A stretch of 64,000 nt of DNA from the NCBI GenBank assembly GCA_022071955.1, contig JAJVIM010000007.1, positions 264,167 to 328,166 on the forward strand, written 5' to 3'. The stretch is from Anaerolineae bacterium. GTDB taxonomy: Bacteria > Chloroflexota > Anaerolineae > 4572-78 > J111. Below, piece by piece: positions 17,506-27,010 of the stretch. Below the pieces are notes generated by a model, which worked only from the letters and a program-made list of their open reading frames with translations, did not search any database and was not told the DNA's origin. Made by a program: the position numbers and the translations under genes. Position 1 is the stretch's first letter; each line of letters starts with the position of its first letter.

Positions 17506-17617
17506 TGTTTACCTCCAAGTAAACAAAGAACACTGCGAAAAAACTTGCCAGAAAGAGTCTATTGCAATTGGGTAATAGTACAACAAAGAACGAAAGGGTT
17601 GATTTTTACTGAAAAAT

Positions 17618-17646
17618 ACGATAACATACATTCAAAGGGTTGTCAA
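17618..17646 (-). promoter_or_regulatory. Sigma70-type promoter for the SDR-LLM-aldolase operon
   Basis: Minus-strand perfect -35 TTGACA (17646-17641), a 17-base spacer and -10 TATCGT (17623-17618). It would start transcription about 105 bases before ATG 17505. Confidence 0.65.
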
Positions 17647-17771
17647 GTATTTATAAACTTCCAGCATTTCTCATAACTTTTAACGAACATAAATTAGTTT
17701 TAATTAAAAGCCTGGCGCAATCGAAAAAATTTCCGCTAAAGTATTTGTAAATTTCGTCGAGTAATGATTGG

Positions 17772-17799
17772 TTGCAAATCAGCAAAGAATTGTTAGAAT
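17772..17799 (+). promoter_or_regulatory. Sigma70-type promoter for the XRE-cupin gene at 17859
   Basis: -35 TTGCAA (17772-17777), a 16-base spacer and -10 TAGAAT (17794-17799), giving a leader of about 50 bases. Confidence 0.55.
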
Positions 17800-17858
17800 T
17801 TAATTGTACCCACCGGCAAATTGAAAAGACAGCAACAGAATAAAGCAGGTTATTTGCA

Positions 17859-18407
17859 ATGGAATTAGGTCAACGTATCAGGCAGCGACGGAAAGAATTA
17901 AAGTTGAGCCAGCGTGAATTGGCAGTACGGGTTGGCCTTACCCCCGGTTTTCTGAGCCAGATTGAGCACGACTTGATTACCCCCTCCATTGACTCGCTGC
18001 GGGAGATCAGCGAGGTGCTGGATGTCCCCCTGTCCGACTCCGGTTTTCTGGTTGAAACAGATGCCCGGAGTCCGGTGGTGCGGCGGAATAAACGGTTAAA
18101 GTTAACTCTGCCCGGCTCAGACGTTGCTTTTGAGTTGCTCACATCGGATTTGAAGCAGCCGATGGATGTTTTTATGGTTGAGCTGAAACCGGAAGACGGC
18201 AACCTGGCCACATTACTTTCACCGCAGGCCACCGAAGAATGTATTCACGTTATACGGGGTCAGCTTGAAATTAAATTGGGGGAAAAGATTTACCGGCTCA
18301 CCTGTGGCGACAGCATTTATTTTGAGGGGATTTTTCTGCGGCGGCTGGTTGCAGCCGGGAATGAGCCGGCCAGCTTCATCATTGCCATTACGCCATCTAT
18401 TTTTTAA
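17859..18407 (+). CDS. XRE-family regulator with C-terminal cupin (2)
   Basis: A 182-residue regulator divergent from the catabolic cluster. Residues 5-60 form the helix-turn-helix (LSQRELAVRVGLTPGFLSQI) and residues 100-180 a cupin with EECIHVIRGQLEIKLGEKIY and CGDSIYFEGIFLRRL. Its position across a shared AT-rich control region, with opposing promoters, is the usual arrangement for a local ligand-responsive repressor or activator. It is related to the regulator at 14359-14925. It probably senses the substrate or an intermediate of the cluster; no ligand can be named. Confidence 0.9.
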   Translation: MELGQRIRQRRKELKLSQRELAVRVGLTPGFLSQIEHDLITPSIDSLREISEVLDVPLSDSGFLVETDARSPVVRRNKRLKLTLPGSDVAFELLTSDLKQPMDVFMVELKPEDGNLATLLSPQATEECIHVIRGQLEIKLGEKIYRLTCGDSIYFEGIFLRRLVAAGNEPASFIIAITPSIF

Positions 18408-18460
18408 CTACCAGACAGGTGAACCGCGCCCGCACCGTCGCTGCAACTTGGGCGCGGAGC

Positions 18461-21400
18461 CTACGGTTTAACTGTTACCCGGTGGATAGACCACCACCAA
18501 CTGGTTGACCCGGTCTGCTCAATGCGGATATAACGGGCGGACCGCACCCCAAAATTAACATCCAGCGCGGCAGTGTTGCCCTCGTTGCGAGCCACGTCGG
18601 CCCACTGGCTGCGATCGGTGGACAGGCGCACCACGTAACCGCGCGGGTAATCGTTGGGCGAGTTCGCGCTATCGAGCGCCAGCCCACTCACCGGCCGCGT
18701 TTCATTCAGATCAATTTCAAACCACATCCCCGGCTGCTGGGCGGCCCGGCTGCTCCAGCGAGTGGCCGCGTCTCCATCGAGCGCCTGCAACAGGTTATCC
18801 GCCCCGGACAGCACATTGTTGTGGCTGGCGTTGACCGTTGGCGGCAGTTTTTCGGCCGGGCTGGAAATCAACGAAACCCTGTGAATTGACCACCAGTACA
18901 CCGCATCCCGGCCGGTCTGCTCAATGCGAACATAGCGGGCCGGCTGCGCCCCAAAACGGACATCGAGCGGGCGGTCATTTTGATTCGCCCGGGCCACCTC
19001 GCGCCATTGGCTGCGGTCGGTGGACAGGCTAACGGCGTAGCCGCGGGGATAATCCTGCGGCGAACCGGCGGTGTCCAACGCCACCCCGCTCACCAGTCGC
19101 ATTTCATTCAACTCGATCTCAAACCACATCCCCGGCTGCTGCGGGGTGCGGCTGCTCCAGCGGGTGGCCGCGTTGCCATCGATGGCCTGCAACAGGTTAT
19201 CGGCCCCGGACTGCACGCTGTTGTGGCTGGCCCGAAGGCTTAATTTGAGCGGCGTTTCAGGCGTGGGGACGGGCGGAACCGGCTTTGTCTCTTCGTCGCC
19301 GCTGCCGGAATCGCCGTTGTCCGCGGCAAACTTCACCGCAACAGCGTAGATTGACCACCACCACTGCTCGGTCCGGCCGGTTTGCTCAATGTACAGGTAG
19401 CGCACCGGGCGCGGGCTGAAGGTGATATTCAGCGGGCCGGTGTTTGCCCCGTTGCGGGCCACCTCCTGCCAGTTGCTGCGGTCAGTTGCTACGCTGACGG
19501 TGTAACCGGCCGGGTAATCATTGGCCGAACCGGCGTTGTCCAGCGCCAACCCTCGCACCGAACGGATTTCATTCAAATCGATCTCAAACCACATGCCCGG
19601 CGTTTGCAGCGCCCGCGAACTCCAGCGGGTGGCGGGGTTATCGTCCAGCGCCTGAGCCACGTTGTCGGCCCCGGACAGCACGTTGTTGTGGCTGGCGCGG
19701 GCGGTAATCACGGCCCGGCCAGAAATTTTGATGTCGTGAATGGACCACCAAAAGGTGGGGTCGCTGCCGGTCTGTTCAATGCGGACATAGCGGGCCGGTC
19801 GCGGACTGAAAGTAACGTTGAGCGGCCCGTCGTTGAGCCGGTTTTCGGCCACGGTGGCCCAGTTTTGGCCATCGGACGAGAGTTTCAGCACAAAGCCGCG
19901 CGGGTAGTCGCGGGGGGAAGGATCGTTGATCAACTGCACCTGGCCAACGGTTTGCACCGCGCCGAGATCAATCTGAAACCACATGCCCGGCGTTTGCAGC
20001 GCCCGCGAACTCCAGCGGGTGTAGGGGTTATTGTCGATGGCGTACTGCAAATTATCTTCGCCCTGCGAGCGGTTGTTGTGGCTGGCGCTGACGCTGAGCC
20101 GGGTTGGGGCCGGCGTTTCGGGCAGAGGTTGCGGGGGTTGCTGGGCCACGGCGTTAACCTCGATGTTGAGAGTGGCCACGCCCTGCCAGGCAAACCAGGT
20201 GACCAACTCCTCCACCACATCCCAGCGCACCTGGCAGCGGCCCGGCGTGCGCGGCGCATTGAGATTGCAGTTGAGCGTCACCGAATCGCCCGGCGGCACA
20301 TCGTACGGCAGGCCGGTGCGGTTGTCGTCCCACAAAGATGGCGGCACCGCGGCCCCATCCGGCTGGTGCCAGTGGTAGCCCAACCGGATGGGGTTGGGGC
20401 CGGCGGCCGGCCAGGTGCGGTAGCTGGTGTTGCGCAGGGTTATTTGCACCGCGTTGGTTTGGCCGGCGACCATTGTGGCCGGCGTGTTGTGGCTGAGATA
20501 TTCCACGCCGTAGGCCGGCCGGTTGGGCAGTTGGCCCTGCAAAATTTGCAGCCCGCCGCCGCTTCGCTCGCGGATGTTGCGCAGCACCCGCGGTTTGCTG
20601 CGGTTGATCACATCAGCCAACTGCTGCGCGGTGGGATCGTTAAGCGCCGGGTCGATGCGAAAACTCCAGTTGTTATCCTGCCCCGGCGGAGTCTGATGGT
20701 AGCGGCTGAGCAAAAGCCAGGCCACCACGTCGTCAAACCGGGCTTTGTCACTCAACGATTCAACATCGCCAAAGGGATTGCCGGAGCCAATCTCTGTGCC
20801 CGATACGTGTTTAAAGCCGCCCCACTGCCGCAGCGACTCGGCCTGTTGGTGCAGCAGATTGCGCTGGTCGCCGGGCAGCGTGGCCACATCCACCGAGTAG
20901 CCGTGCATGGCCGGCGTCAGGTTTTCGGGCCGGTCGTTGCCAAACAGCGCCAAATAATAGGCCAGATAATCGTGCTTCATATTGGCCGACAACGCCGGGC
21001 AAATAAAAGTGACATCCGGGCGCTGGCGGGCCAGTTTTTTCATAAAATTGCCCGTGGCCGGCGCAAACTGGTTGATGATGAATGTGCGCGGGTCGAGGTT
21101 GGGATCGCTCCACTGCCGTTCTTTGGCCAGATCGGGTTCGTTGCCCAGCGCAATTTTAAAAGGCACGGCCGGCAGCACGGTTTCCAAATAACGGATTATC
21201 TTGCCGATGGCCAACTCGTAGCGGGTGAGGCTGGTGGCGCTGAACGGATTAACATTGGCGCCGTTGTCCGGGCCATCGATGCGGATAATCAAAATCAGCC
21301 GGTCCTGGTAGCCCCGGTCGCGGATGGCCCGCACCAGCCGCTGCAAATTCCAGGCGTGATTATCCACCAGCCCGTTGCGGTGCTGGCCGTACACATCGGT

Positions 21401-22783
21401 TTCAAAAATATCCGGGGCGCGGAGCTTGCCGTCATCGGCGGTAGCCTTAACCTGATCCATCACACTGAGGCGGTTGCCGGGCTGAACCCGGCTTAGCACC
21501 TGCATCACCGCTTCGATGTTGGTGGCGGCGTTGGCGTCGGTTTCCGCGGAAATGCGGCAGTGAACGCCAAGGCAGCCGCTCAACGCGCCAGTGCGCTGGT
21601 GCGTTGCCAGCACCACGGAACGGAGCGAACCGTACAGGTCTTTGCTTTGCTGCAATGCCTCCAAACTTTCAATTTCGGTTTGGCTGAGCGCGTGGCTGGA
21701 GCCGGCCAAAAGCTGCTGGGTAATGCGCCACAGATCGGTTTTGGTACGAGGCTGGTTTTTCCAGCGCAGATCGGTTTCCATTTGCCGCTGGAGCGCCTGA
21801 TCGCGGGTGCCAAACACAATGCTCTGCTCCAGATAACGGGCATAGTTGAGCAGGCTGTCGAGCGGCACGGCGGCCTCGGCGGCAGTGGTGATGGCAAGTT
21901 CGCTGCCGGCGGCCAGTTGGCGATAGGCCTGATAGGCCGGTTTGGGCGTGCCACTGTGCGTAACCAGCCCAAAGGGATAGGCCATGCCATCGCTGTAGCA
22001 AAACCAGAAAAACCGGGCCACATCACCGCTGAAGTCTGCGCTGATGGTTTGGTAAAAGCGGCGCAGGTAATCGGCCTGGCCGGCGGGGTCCAGCGCATCG
22101 ACGCCAACTTCAGTGAGCCACAGCGGCAACGGCGTCACCTGCCGGTAAGCGGCCAGCAGTTCGCCGATGGTCCCCGCGCCCCAGTTGGGGTTGGGCCAAT
22201 CGGGATTGGGCCGCCGGCCGTAGGGATGGATGGCCACGGCATCGACGGGCGCGTTATTGCCCAACGCCCGGACAAGGTCGGCCAGCCAGGCCGGTTGGCC
22301 GGAAACCAGCCCGGCGGTGATCACAGGCAGGCCGGTGTTGACGGCTTTGATGGCCTGGCAGGTTTGCCGCAGAAACGGCGCGTAACGGTCCGGCGGCAGG
22401 CGGGGATCGGCGTTGCGCTGGAGCGCAAGCTGGTCGGGCGATTGCCACACCTGAAAAGCCGGCTGCCACGGGGCCAGCGCCGCGGCGATTGCGGCGGCGC
22501 GCCCGGCGAAAAGTTCAACGTAGGTGATCCATTCAGACAGGGGGGCGGCGGCAGGGGGCGGCGCGGGGCAGCTTTCGGCGGTTAGCACCAGCAGCGCGCC
22601 AATCCCGGCTTCGGTCAACGCCTCTGTGTACTGGCGATAAAATTGCAGGCTGTCGCGGCCGGGCCGGCTGCCAACGGCAGCGTCTTTAAACGTGAAGCGC
22701 ACAAACTGCACCCCCAGCGCGCGCAATTCGGCCGGGGTTGGGTTGCCAGGCGGATTTCTGGGATCAACGTTGAGTCCAAACAT
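18461..22783 (-). CDS. Large glycosidase-like protein with four F5/8 type C domains
   Basis: A 1440-residue modular protein. Residues 1-300 resemble a TIM-barrel glycoside hydrolase (VDAVAIHPYGRRP, then LPLWLTEVGVDAL, where the Glu could be a catalytic residue). Residues 400-720 form a second barrel-like region (FKIALGNEPDLAKERQW, VSGTEIGSGNPFG). Residues 755-870 look like an NPCBM/NEW3-type beta-sandwich. Four F5/8 type C (discoidin) modules start near residues 896, 1026, 1183 and 1316, each with ASHNN...GADNLLQAIDGNAATRWSS and ending RYVRIEQTG...WWSIH. These modules bind glycans. No signal peptide is visible at ATG 22783, which has a good GGGAG site. It converges with the XRE gene and has no partner genes. 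Confidence 0.75.
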   Translation of the reverse strand: MFGLNVDPRNPPGNPTPAELRALGVQFVRFTFKDAAVGSRPGRDSLQFYRQYTEALTEAGIGALLVLTAESCPAPPPAAAPLSEWITYVELFAGRAAAIAAALAPWQPAFQVWQSPDQLALQRNADPRLPPDRYAPFLRQTCQAIKAVNTGLPVITAGLVSGQPAWLADLVRALGNNAPVDAVAIHPYGRRPNPDWPNPNWGAGTIGELLAAYRQVTPLPLWLTEVGVDALDPAGQADYLRRFYQTISADFSGDVARFFWFCYSDGMAYPFGLVTHSGTPKPAYQAYRQLAAGSELAITTAAEAAVPLDSLLNYARYLEQSIVFGTRDQALQRQMETDLRWKNQPRTKTDLWRITQQLLAGSSHALSQTEIESLEALQQSKDLYGSLRSVVLATHQRTGALSGCLGVHCRISAETDANAATNIEAVMQVLSRVQPGNRLSVMDQVKATADDGKLRAPDIFETDVYGQHRNGLVDNHAWNLQRLVRAIRDRGYQDRLILIIRIDGPDNGANVNPFSATSLTRYELAIGKIIRYLETVLPAVPFKIALGNEPDLAKERQWSDPNLDPRTFIINQFAPATGNFMKKLARQRPDVTFICPALSANMKHDYLAYYLALFGNDRPENLTPAMHGYSVDVATLPGDQRNLLHQQAESLRQWGGFKHVSGTEIGSGNPFGDVESLSDKARFDDVVAWLLLSRYHQTPPGQDNNWSFRIDPALNDPTAQQLADVINRSKPRVLRNIRERSGGGLQILQGQLPNRPAYGVEYLSHNTPATMVAGQTNAVQITLRNTSYRTWPAAGPNPIRLGYHWHQPDGAAVPPSLWDDNRTGLPYDVPPGDSVTLNCNLNAPRTPGRCQVRWDVVEELVTWFAWQGVATLNIEVNAVAQQPPQPLPETPAPTRLSVSASHNNRSQGEDNLQYAIDNNPYTRWSSRALQTPGMWFQIDLGAVQTVGQVQLINDPSPRDYPRGFVLKLSSDGQNWATVAENRLNDGPLNVTFSPRPARYVRIEQTGSDPTFWWSIHDIKISGRAVITARASHNNVLSGADNVAQALDDNPATRWSSRALQTPGMWFEIDLNEIRSVRGLALDNAGSANDYPAGYTVSVATDRSNWQEVARNGANTGPLNITFSPRPVRYLYIEQTGRTEQWWWSIYAVAVKFAADNGDSGSGDEETKPVPPVPTPETPLKLSLRASHNSVQSGADNLLQAIDGNAATRWSSRTPQQPGMWFEIELNEMRLVSGVALDTAGSPQDYPRGYAVSLSTDRSQWREVARANQNDRPLDVRFGAQPARYVRIEQTGRDAVYWWSIHRVSLISSPAEKLPPTVNASHNNVLSGADNLLQALDGDAATRWSSRAAQQPGMWFEIDLNETRPVSGLALDSANSPNDYPRGYVVRLSTDRSQWADVARNEGNTAALDVNFGVRSARYIRIEQTGSTSWWWSIHRVTVKP

Positions 22784-23464
22784 CAGCTATCTCCCGGAAC
22801 TGGTAGGGTTTTAAAGATTGGGGCGTTGGGCGAGTTTGGGCCCAAACTCATTCAACGCCAATACTATTCAAAACGATGCGTCAAGCCGGGGCTCGAGTTG
22901 GCGGGGCTGATTGCGGATGAATTGCCGGTTCGGTATTGTGCGGAAGGTGGGGGTACAACAACGGCAGGTAAAACCTGGCTATTGATTTTGCTGACACTTT
23001 AATTATAAAGCATTCACCTGAATTGTCCATCAGTTTGGCCGGTCGCTATCGCTGTTTGAGAAACGCAACGACGGTACGTCTCCGGTTTGTGCCGGCAATG
23101 TCGCTATTTTACTTGAAAAGTATATCGGCAAGGAGTATACTTAACCCCAGCTAATGCCTTACCTCACGCCAAAAAACAGAACAACTTCATACCCCATCGG
23201 TTAGCCCGAGCCTGGTGTGTTTCCACCCCTTTTCTTGTGCTGCCTTTTTAAAGCTCCCGCTTCAACACCCGCTTGTTAATCTGTCTGCAAATTGTCACGG
23301 TATTTAAGGCTGGTATACCGGCGCGCTGTTTTGATTCCGCGCTGTAACTGCCTGCTTTTGGCCGGTTTGGTTAATAGGTTACTCAGGCGGACCGCCATCA
23401 ATCGATGCCGGGCGGCCACGCTTATCTATCAAAAATAGATTTTTTTAAGCGGAGGCAACAAAAT
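22784..23464. other. Non-coding gap upstream of korA
   Basis: This 680-base gap between divergent genes has no convincing gene. It contains the predicted promoter at 23113-23141, which would leave a leader of over 300 bases before the korA-type gene. No known riboswitch was recognised. Confidence 0.5.
23113..23141 (+). promoter_or_regulatory. Sigma70-type promoter upstream of the 2-oxoacid oxidoreductase
   Basis: -35 TTGAAA (23113-23118), a 17-base spacer and -10 TATACT (23136-23141). An AGTATA/TATACT inverted repeat spans the spacer and -10 (23119-23141) and could be an operator. Confidence 0.6.
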
Positions 23465-25489
23465 ATGAATGATCAGTGGAATCTGGCTAAAGGTATCACC
23501 GTTGGGATTGGAGGCGCGGCCGGCGACGGGCTGGATAAAACCGGCGACACGCTGGCGCGGACTGCCGCCCGGTTGGGGCTGTACGTGTACGCTTTTAACA
23601 GCTATCAATCCATTATTCGGGGCGGGCACATCTGGCTGCGCATCCGCCTGAGCGAGCAAAAACGCCACAATCACGGCAACAATCTGCACGTGCTCATGGC
23701 CCTCAACGAAGACAGCCTGGAACGGCACGCCCGTACCGTGGAGCCGGGCGGCATCATTTTTTACAACAGCGACAAGGTAAATTGCGATCCCATCCTGCTG
23801 CCGGAGGGCGTAACCTGCGTGGGGCTGCCGGTGGCCGAGCTGGCCAAACCCTTTGGCCGGCTGCTGCCGGTAATGCAGAACTCGATTATGCTGGGCGCGC
23901 TGCTCCACTGGCTCAATCTGGATTTTCAGGTAACCAGAGAGGTGCTGGGCGATACCTTTAAGCACAAAGGGCCGGCGGTGGTAGACCAAAACCTGGGCAT
24001 TGCCCAGGCCGGATTCGATTACGCCGCCCAACATGTAACACCTTCTGCGCTGAACTGGCGCTACAGCCGCACCCGCCGCCCCTTTGTTACCGGCAACGAA
24101 GCCGTGGGCATGGGCGCGGTGGCTGCCGGCTTAAAGTTTTATGCGGCTTATCCTATGTCGCCGGCCAGCAGCCTGCTGCACTGGCTGGCCCCCCGCAGCG
24201 AAAAGCTGGGCGTTATGGTGAAGCAGGCCGAAGATGAACTGGCCGTGGTCAACATGGCCATTGGTGCGGGGCTGGCCGGAGCGCGGGCTATGTGCGGCAC
24301 CTCCGGCGGCGGGTTTGCCCTGATGACCGAAGCCATAGGTATGGCCGGCATTATGGAATCGCCGGTGGTCATCCTCAATGTGCAGCGCGGCGGGCCATCT
24401 ACCGGGCTGCCCACCCGCACCGAGCAGGGCGATCTCAACCAGGCCTTTGGCGCGTCGCAGGGCGATTTTCCGCGGGTGATTATGGCCGCCGCCAGCGTGA
24501 CCGACGCCTACTATACCGCGGCTGAGGCCCACAACCTGGCCGAAAAATTTCAGGTGCCGGTCATTATTCTGTCTGACCTGATGCTGGGCGAGCACCCCGA
24601 AACCATTGAACCCGACGCCTTTAAAGCCGATGTGCCCATTGAGCGCGGCAAACTGCTCACCGAAACCCCGGCGGGCTACAAGCGCTTTGAAATGACGCCG
24701 GACCATATTTCGGCGCGGGTTTTGCCCGGCACGCCGGGCGGTATGTACGTGGCCGCCAGCGACGACCACGACGAGGACGGCGTGCTGCTGAGCGATGAAT
24801 TTACCAACGAGGCGGTGCGGCGCAAAATGCAGGAAAAACGCATGGCCAAATTAGAGGCCATTGTGCAAAGTTTAACCCCGCCCCGGCTTGAAGGGCCGGC
24901 GGACGCCGAGGTGACGCTGGTTGGCTGGGGTTCAACCTGGGGGGCCATCCACGAGGCGGTCGAAGAGCTGGCCGAGGCCGGCATTAGCGCCAACCACCTG
25001 CACATCAAATATATTTTCCCGTTTCAGGTAGAGGCCGTAACCCGGCTGCTGGCCAAAAGCCGGCGGATTGTGGTGGTAGAAGTGAACAGCAGCGGCCAGT
25101 TTGCCCGCCATCTGCGGGCCGAAACCGGCATCACCGCCGACGACACCGTGCTGGCCTACGCCGGCGAGCCGTTTAGCCCCGGCTTTATCGCCGCGGCGGT
25201 GCGCGATATTCTGGCCGGCGTTCCGCGCTCGCTGGATGTAACCCGGGCCGAAGCCGCCGAGATTGCCTATCACTTTATCCGGGTTAAGCTGGCCAACGAA
25301 GCCCGCCCGGCGGAGTTGCAGCAGGTATCGCTGCCAGCTTACAACGAGCCGGTGTGGCAGGTAAGCCTGGTTGGCCGCAAAGAAGGCGAACCGCGCGGCA
25401 CGCTGCTGATTGGGGTGCAAACCGGCTCAACCTATGCCTGGCAGGCCTACACCCCTGAAGCCGAGCTGGAATCATCGGTGAATGTGTGA
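23465..25489 (+). CDS. korA: 2-oxoacid:acceptor oxidoreductase, fused gamma-alpha subunit
   Basis: A 674-residue subunit of a thiamine-diphosphate 2-oxoacid:ferredoxin oxidoreductase, which converts a 2-oxo acid and CoA to acyl-CoA, CO2 and reduced ferredoxin. Residues 5-185 are the gamma domain (VGIGGAAGDGLDKTGD, then IIRGGHIWLRIR). From about 205 the alpha part follows with NEAVGMGAVAAGLKFYAAYPMSP, GTSGGGFALMTEA and GGPSTGLPTRTEQGDL. The C-terminal domain II carries VGWGSTWGAIHEA. The fused gamma-alpha plus beta arrangement is typical of KorAB (2-oxoglutarate) and PorAB-like enzymes; the substrate cannot be fixed. ATG 23465 has a GGAGG site; the longer frame from 23405 lacks one. Confidence 0.9.
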   Translation: MNDQWNLAKGITVGIGGAAGDGLDKTGDTLARTAARLGLYVYAFNSYQSIIRGGHIWLRIRLSEQKRHNHGNNLHVLMALNEDSLERHARTVEPGGIIFYNSDKVNCDPILLPEGVTCVGLPVAELAKPFGRLLPVMQNSIMLGALLHWLNLDFQVTREVLGDTFKHKGPAVVDQNLGIAQAGFDYAAQHVTPSALNWRYSRTRRPFVTGNEAVGMGAVAAGLKFYAAYPMSPASSLLHWLAPRSEKLGVMVKQAEDELAVVNMAIGAGLAGARAMCGTSGGGFALMTEAIGMAGIMESPVVILNVQRGGPSTGLPTRTEQGDLNQAFGASQGDFPRVIMAAASVTDAYYTAAEAHNLAEKFQVPVIILSDLMLGEHPETIEPDAFKADVPIERGKLLTETPAGYKRFEMTPDHISARVLPGTPGGMYVAASDDHDEDGVLLSDEFTNEAVRRKMQEKRMAKLEAIVQSLTPPRLEGPADAEVTLVGWGSTWGAIHEAVEELAEAGISANHLHIKYIFPFQVEAVTRLLAKSRRIVVVEVNSSGQFARHLRAETGITADDTVLAYAGEPFSPGFIAAAVRDILAGVPRSLDVTRAEAAEIAYHFIRVKLANEARPAELQQVSLPAYNEPVWQVSLVGRKEGEPRGTLLIGVQTGSTYAWQAYTPEAELESSVNV

Positions 25490-25512
25490 TTTTTCAAAGG
25501 AGAAAAACAATT

Positions 25513-26403
25513 ATGACCCCCACGCTGGCTAAAGAAGAACTCACCTTAACCATGTACGAAGGGCCGGTTTCGCCGGATTGGTGCCCCGGCTGCGGCGATT
25601 TTGGCGTGCTCAACGCCCTTAAAAAGGCGGCGCTGCAACTGGAACTGTTGCCGCATGAAATGATGGTTGTTTCCGGCATTGGCTGCTCCAGCAACCTGCC
25701 GGGCTATATCCACAGCTACGGCATCCACAGCCTGCACGGGCGCGCCCTGCCCGTCGCCACCGGCATTAAACTGGCCAACCAGGATTTGCACGTGGTTATC
25801 ACCGGCGGCGATGGCGATGGCTACGGCATCGGCATGGGCCATTTTATTCACGCCATGCGGCGCAACCTGGATTTAACCTACATTGTAATGGACAACCAGA
25901 TTTACGGCCTGACCACCGGCCAGACATCGCCCACCACCATGCAGGAAGTGCGCACCAAATCAACCCCGCGCGGCAACGCCGAACTGCCCATTAACCCGCT
26001 GGCGCTGGCCATTGTTAGCGGCGCAACCTACGTGGCCCGCGGCTTTTCCGGCAACACCCGCCAGCTCACCGACCTTTTTGCCGGGGCGCTGGCCCACCGG
26101 GGCTTTGCTCTGATTGACGTGTTTAGCCCGTGCGTTACCTACAACAAAATAAACACCTACCCCTGGTTCAAAGAGCGAGTGTATGACCTGGCCGAAGAAG
26201 AAGGTTACGACCCGGCCAACGCGCAGGCCGCGCTGGGCAAAGCCTTTGAATGGGGCCAACGCATCCCCACCGGCCTGCTTTACCACAGCCAGCAGCCCAT
26301 CTACGAAGACAGCGAGCCGGTGCTGCAACGCGGCCCGCTGGTTAAACAATCGCTGGGCATCAGCCAGGCGCTACTCAACGAAATGCTGGCCGAAACCATG
26401 TAA
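25513..26403 (+). CDS. korB: 2-oxoacid:acceptor oxidoreductase, beta subunit
   Basis: A 296-residue beta subunit that binds thiamine diphosphate and one [4Fe-4S] cluster. WCPGCGDFGVLNALKKA gives two of the cluster cysteines; GIGCSSNLPGY another. GGDGDGYGIGMGHFIHAMRR with DNQIYGLTTGQTSPT is the Mg-ThDP-binding motif. CVTYNKINTYPWFKERV near the C-terminus carries the last conserved Cys. It starts 24 bases after the alpha gene with an AAGGAG site, so the two are one operon. There is no linked ferredoxin-like delta gene, as expected for the two-subunit KorAB group. Confidence 0.92.
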   Translation: MTPTLAKEELTLTMYEGPVSPDWCPGCGDFGVLNALKKAALQLELLPHEMMVVSGIGCSSNLPGYIHSYGIHSLHGRALPVATGIKLANQDLHVVITGGDGDGYGIGMGHFIHAMRRNLDLTYIVMDNQIYGLTTGQTSPTTMQEVRTKSTPRGNAELPINPLALAIVSGATYVARGFSGNTRQLTDLFAGALAHRGFALIDVFSPCVTYNKINTYPWFKERVYDLAEEEGYDPANAQAALGKAFEWGQRIPTGLLYHSQQPIYEDSEPVLQRGPLVKQSLGISQALLNEMLAETM

Positions 26404-26445
26404 CCGCCGCCCTCCTTACCAATCGCAGCCGTCATCAAATTGTGT

Positions 26446-26451
26446 TATACT
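26446..26451 (+). promoter_or_regulatory. Possible -10 box for the ferritin-like gene
   Basis: TATACT at 26446-26451 lies in an AT-rich patch about 110 bases before the ferritin-like ATG. The region 17 bases upstream is a poor -35, so this is weak. Confidence 0.3.
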
Positions 26452-26560
26452 TTTCACGAGGGGCGGTTAAACTGTTTGCTCCTGCGCAAACTAACGTTCA
26501 GCCCGCCTGCTTGCAATCCTGTCCTCACCAACCAATAGCCAAGACCAAGGAGGGTCTATT

Positions 26561-26986
26561 ATGAACAAACAAACGTTAATTGACCATTTGAATGATGATC
26601 TGGCCGGAGAACTCGGCGCGATCATTCAATACATCACTTACGCGGCCAAAGCCACCGGGCCATACCGGCCCCAACTGGCCCAGTTTTTTCTCACCGAAGT
26701 GGCCGACGAACAACTGCACGCCCAGTTTTTAGCCAACAAAATTGTGGCTTTGGGCGGCGAACCAACCACCACGCCCCGGCCCGTGCCGGAAGCTCACACC
26801 AACCGCGAAATGCTGGAGGCCGTGTTGGCCGCAGAACGGCAGGCGACGCGGGATTACACCAACCGGGCCAAAGAAGCCGAAGAGTACGGCGACAAGGGAC
26901 TGGTGGTGCAGTTGGAAGATATGGTTCGGGATGAGTCCGGCCACTCGGAAGAGACAGAACGAATTTTGCGCGATTGGCCGTTCTGA
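26561..26986 (+). CDS. Ferritin-like (bacterioferritin-type) di-iron protein
   Basis: A 141-residue four-helix protein. The expected metal ligands can be seen: Glu in DLAGELGAIIQYITYA, ExxH in VADEQLHAQF, a third-helix Glu in VLAAERQATRDY and a second DESGH (ExxH-like) in MVRDESGHSEETERIL. This matches small bacterioferritin/ferritin-like proteins that oxidise and store iron or detoxify peroxide. It is shorter than classic bacterioferritin (about 158) and no haem-ligating Met was identified. It has an excellent AAGGAGG site and a strong terminator at 27011-27049, so it is probably transcribed alone. The neighbouring korAB enzyme carries iron-sulfur clusters, but a functional link is only a guess. 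Confidence 0.8.
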   Translation: MNKQTLIDHLNDDLAGELGAIIQYITYAAKATGPYRPQLAQFFLTEVADEQLHAQFLANKIVALGGEPTTTPRPVPEAHTNREMLEAVLAAERQATRDYTNRAKEAEEYGDKGLVVQLEDMVRDESGHSEETERILRDWPF

Positions 26987-27010
26987 GAAATTAGCTGAGC
27001 CGCAAACCAA

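Larger units (their letters stand above)
17506..17858. other. AT-rich divergent control region of the catabolic cluster
   Basis: This 353-base gap between the divergent SDR and XRE-cupin genes is clearly AT-richer than the coding DNA on both sides. It carries a predicted promoter in each direction and two CAAAGAAC direct repeats (near 17525 and 17583) that could be operator parts. No gene was seen in it. Confidence 0.6.

Noticed and set aside
19382..21496. Plus-strand 704-codon frame inside the F5/8-C glycosidase gene
   Set aside because: Composition (Arg, His, Gly, Ala-rich, no domains) is that of an antisense shadow of a GC-rich gene; the minus frame has clear domains.
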